This document shows, piece by piece, positions 4,471 through 6,168 of a stretch of DNA of 6,168 nucleotides (position 1 is its first letter; every line of letters starts with the position of its first letter). Under the pieces are notes generated by a model that saw only the letters and a program-made list of their open reading frames with translations, did no database searches and had not been told where the DNA came from. This DNA is from CAYYRI01 sp964474185 (GTDB taxonomy: Bacteria > Patescibacteriota > Minisyncoccia > Minisyncoccales > RBG-13-42-11). The position numbers and the translations under genes are program-made. The stretch is from contig CAYYRI010000028.1 in NCBI GenBank assembly GCA_964474185.1, forward strand, positions 1 through 6,168. The letters run 5' to 3'.

Positions 4471-6168
4471 ATGCCCAGATCTTATCCCATTGAAAAAGTC
4501 AGAGACATAGGAATTATCGCTCATATCTCAGCAGGTAAAACGACAACGAGTACCTGCATTTTGTATCACACGGGAAAAGTCCATAAAATCGGAACCTTGG
4601 AAAAAGGGACCACTCCTTTGGATTGGATGGTTCAGTCGCAAGAAAGGGCGATGACCATCATGGCTGCCGCCACCACCTGCTATTGGAAAGCTAACGGAGA
4701 AGATTTTCAGATAAATATAATTGATACTCCCGGCCACATTGATTTCACCGCCGAAGTCCAAAGATCTCTCAGAGTTCTTGACGGCGCAGTCGTCGTGTTC
4801 GACGGGGGAGCCGGAGTTCAGTCCCAATCGGAAACCGTTTGGCGCCAGGCGGATCAGTTTAAAGTGCCGAGAATTTGTTTTGTCAATAAAATGGACAAGA
4901 TGGGCGCAAGTCTTGAAGTGAACTTGGATTCCATCACAAAAAGATTAACGTTAGACGCCATTCCCGTTCAGCTGCCGATAGGAGAAGAAGAAAATTTTTC
5001 CGGCGTAGTCGATCTGTTAAAAATGAAAGCAATAAGATTTGAAGGCAAGGAAGGAGAAATTATGAAAGAAGGAGAAATTCCGGAAGAGTTGAAAGAAAAG
5101 GCCAATATTTGGAGGAAAAGATTGGTGGAGAAAATTGCCGCCGAAGATCATGATCTTCTGGAAAAATATCTTGGAGGAGAAGAATTATCTCTGGAAGAAT
5201 TGAGAAAAGGATTGAGAAAGGCGACGATTTCCAATAAATTATTCCCTGTTTTTTTCGGCTCTCTTTTTAAGAGAATAGGCGTTCAGCCGCTCATTGACGC
5301 CATAGTTTATTATTTGCCGAGTCCCGCCGATTTGCTTCCGGTAAAAGGCACGGATCCCAAAACGGGCGAAATTATTGAAAGAAAACCCTTGGATGAAGAG
5401 CCCCTTTCGGCTCTGGCTTTCAAGATTATGACGGATCCCTTTGTGGGAACTCTGACTTTTTTCCGGATTTATTCTGGTCATTTGGTCAGGGGTTCTTATG
5501 TTTTGAATTCGGTTACCGGAGAAAAAGAAAGAATCGGCAGAATATTAAGAATGCATGCCGACGAAAGGCAGGATTTGGAAGAAGGATTTGCCGGCGATAT
5601 TTTATCAACGGTAGGCCTTAAAGATACGTCTACGGGCAATACTTTATGCGATGAAAATAGTCCCATAGTCCTGGAAAAAATAATATTTCCGGAACCGGTG
5701 ATCGGAATCAAGGTTGAACCTAAAACAAAAGCCGACCAGGAAAAGATGGGCATAGCTCTGAAAAAATTAGCCGAAGAAGATCCCACCTTTAAAACAAAAA
5801 GCGATTTGGAAACCGGGGAGACCGTAATTTCGGGCATGGGAGAATTGCATTTGGAAATTATTGTAGACAGGATGAAAAGAGAATTTAATGTGGGCGTCAA
5901 CGTCGGCAGGCCTCAGGTCGCTTATAAAGAAACCATCAAGGAGATGGCCGAAGCCGAAGGAAAATACATTCATCAATCCGGCGTCCGCGGTCAATACGGT
6001 CACGTTTGGCTGAAAGTTGAACCTCAAGAGCGGGGAAAAGGATTTGAATTTGTCAATGAAATTAAAGGAGGCACTATTCCCCAAGAATTCATTCCGGCGG
6101 TCGGAAAAGGAGTCAAAGAAGCGATGGACAAGGGGGTGGTGGCAGGTTACCCTCTGGTTGATATTTTG
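4471..6168 (+). CDS. fusA: Translation elongation factor G (EF-G), 3' end beyond window
   Basis: The first 566 codons of a GTPase normally about 700 residues long; the frame is open to the window end. EF-G drives tRNA-mRNA translocation on the ribosome. Seen in order: G1 AHISAGKT (17-24), switch I QERAMTI (57-63), G3 DTPGH (85-89, catalytic His89), G4 NKMD (139-142), G5 GSLFK (263-267), domain II from about 309 (LAFKIMTDPFVGTLTF), domain III with VEPKTKADQEKMG and ISGMGELHLEI, and domain IV with SGVRGQYGHVWLK and AGYPLVDI. Domains II-IV are ordinary. The G domain is not: G1 has Ser20 where AHIDAGKT has Asp, switch I has Ala60-Met61 where RGITI has Gly-Ile, and G5 has Leu265 where SA(F/L)K has Ala. 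The essential Lys23, Thr24, Thr62 and His89 are kept. The ATG lies seven bases after the rpsG stop; no Shine-Dalgarno is visible. Confidence 0.97.
   Translation, partial: MPRSYPIEKVRDIGIIAHISAGKTTTSTCILYHTGKVHKIGTLEKGTTPLDWMVQSQERAMTIMAAATTCYWKANGEDFQINIIDTPGHIDFTAEVQRSLRVLDGAVVVFDGGAGVQSQSETVWRQADQFKVPRICFVNKMDKMGASLEVNLDSITKRLTLDAIPVQLPIGEEENFSGVVDLLKMKAIRFEGKEGEIMKEGEIPEELKEKANIWRKRLVEKIAAEDHDLLEKYLGGEELSLEELRKGLRKATISNKLFPVFFGSLFKRIGVQPLIDAIVYYLPSPADLLPVKGTDPKTGEIIERKPLDEEPLSALAFKIMTDPFVGTLTFFRIYSGHLVRGSYVLNSVTGEKERIGRILRMHADERQDLEEGFAGDILSTVGLKDTSTGNTLCDENSPIVLEKIIFPEPVIGIKVEPKTKADQEKMGIALKKLAEEDPTFKTKSDLETGETVISGMGELHLEIIVDRMKREFNVGVNVGRPQVAYKETIKEMAEAEGKYIHQSGVRGQYGHVWLKVEPQERGKGFEFVNEIKGGTIPQEFIPAVGKGVKEAMDKGVVAGYPLVDIL

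Overview
The window looks like a chromosomal segment of a Patescibacteria (Candidate Phyla Radiation) bacterium, probably of Parcubacteria type. This is inferred from several things seen together: a stand-alone membrane-anchored ComEC-type metallo-beta-lactamase domain, an enlarged and divergent adenylate-kinase-like protein, a zinc-ribbon form of ribosomal protein L28, almost no recognisable Shine-Dalgarno sequences, and many small intergenic hairpins. No single gene proves the lineage. The tRNA-Pro has the bacterial C1-G72/A73 identity elements, so the organism is a bacterium.

Layout. 2-889 (+) encodes the ComEC-C-like hydrolase. 915-1018 is a composite hairpin element. 1038-2102 (+) encodes the adenylate-kinase-like protein. 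2103-2466 has no convincing protein gene. It holds a palindromic repeat (2105-2155), a strong sigma70-type promoter (2159-2188) and a predicted structured RNA of about 250 nt that runs into a bidirectional terminator (2414-2447). Converging on the same terminator from the minus strand are tRNA-Pro(GGG) (2467-2537) and rpmB (2590-2826). They are probably one transcription unit started from a promoter next to the rpmB start codon. Divergently, 2892-3506 (+) encodes a site-2-protease-like membrane metalloprotease. The str operon follows on the plus strand: rpsL (3570-3986), rpsG (3996-4463) and fusA (4471 to beyond the window end).

How it works together. Most of the window serves translation: S12 and S7 of the small subunit, EF-G for translocation, L28 of the large subunit, and a proline tRNA. 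The other genes cover DNA-uptake-type hydrolysis, nucleotide metabolism and membrane proteolysis.

Points that stand out. (1) The unassigned RNA has a predicted +1, a terminal helix and a terminator that fit together to the base. (2) A palindromic repeat family has three clear copies; one is inserted in frame inside rpmB and another supplies the rpmB stop codon. (3) EF-G carries non-standard residues in its G1, switch I and G5 motifs, two of them at the position described for a monovalent-cation cofactor in translational GTPases. (4) The divergent promoters of rpmB and the protease gene are placed so that both mRNAs could be leaderless.
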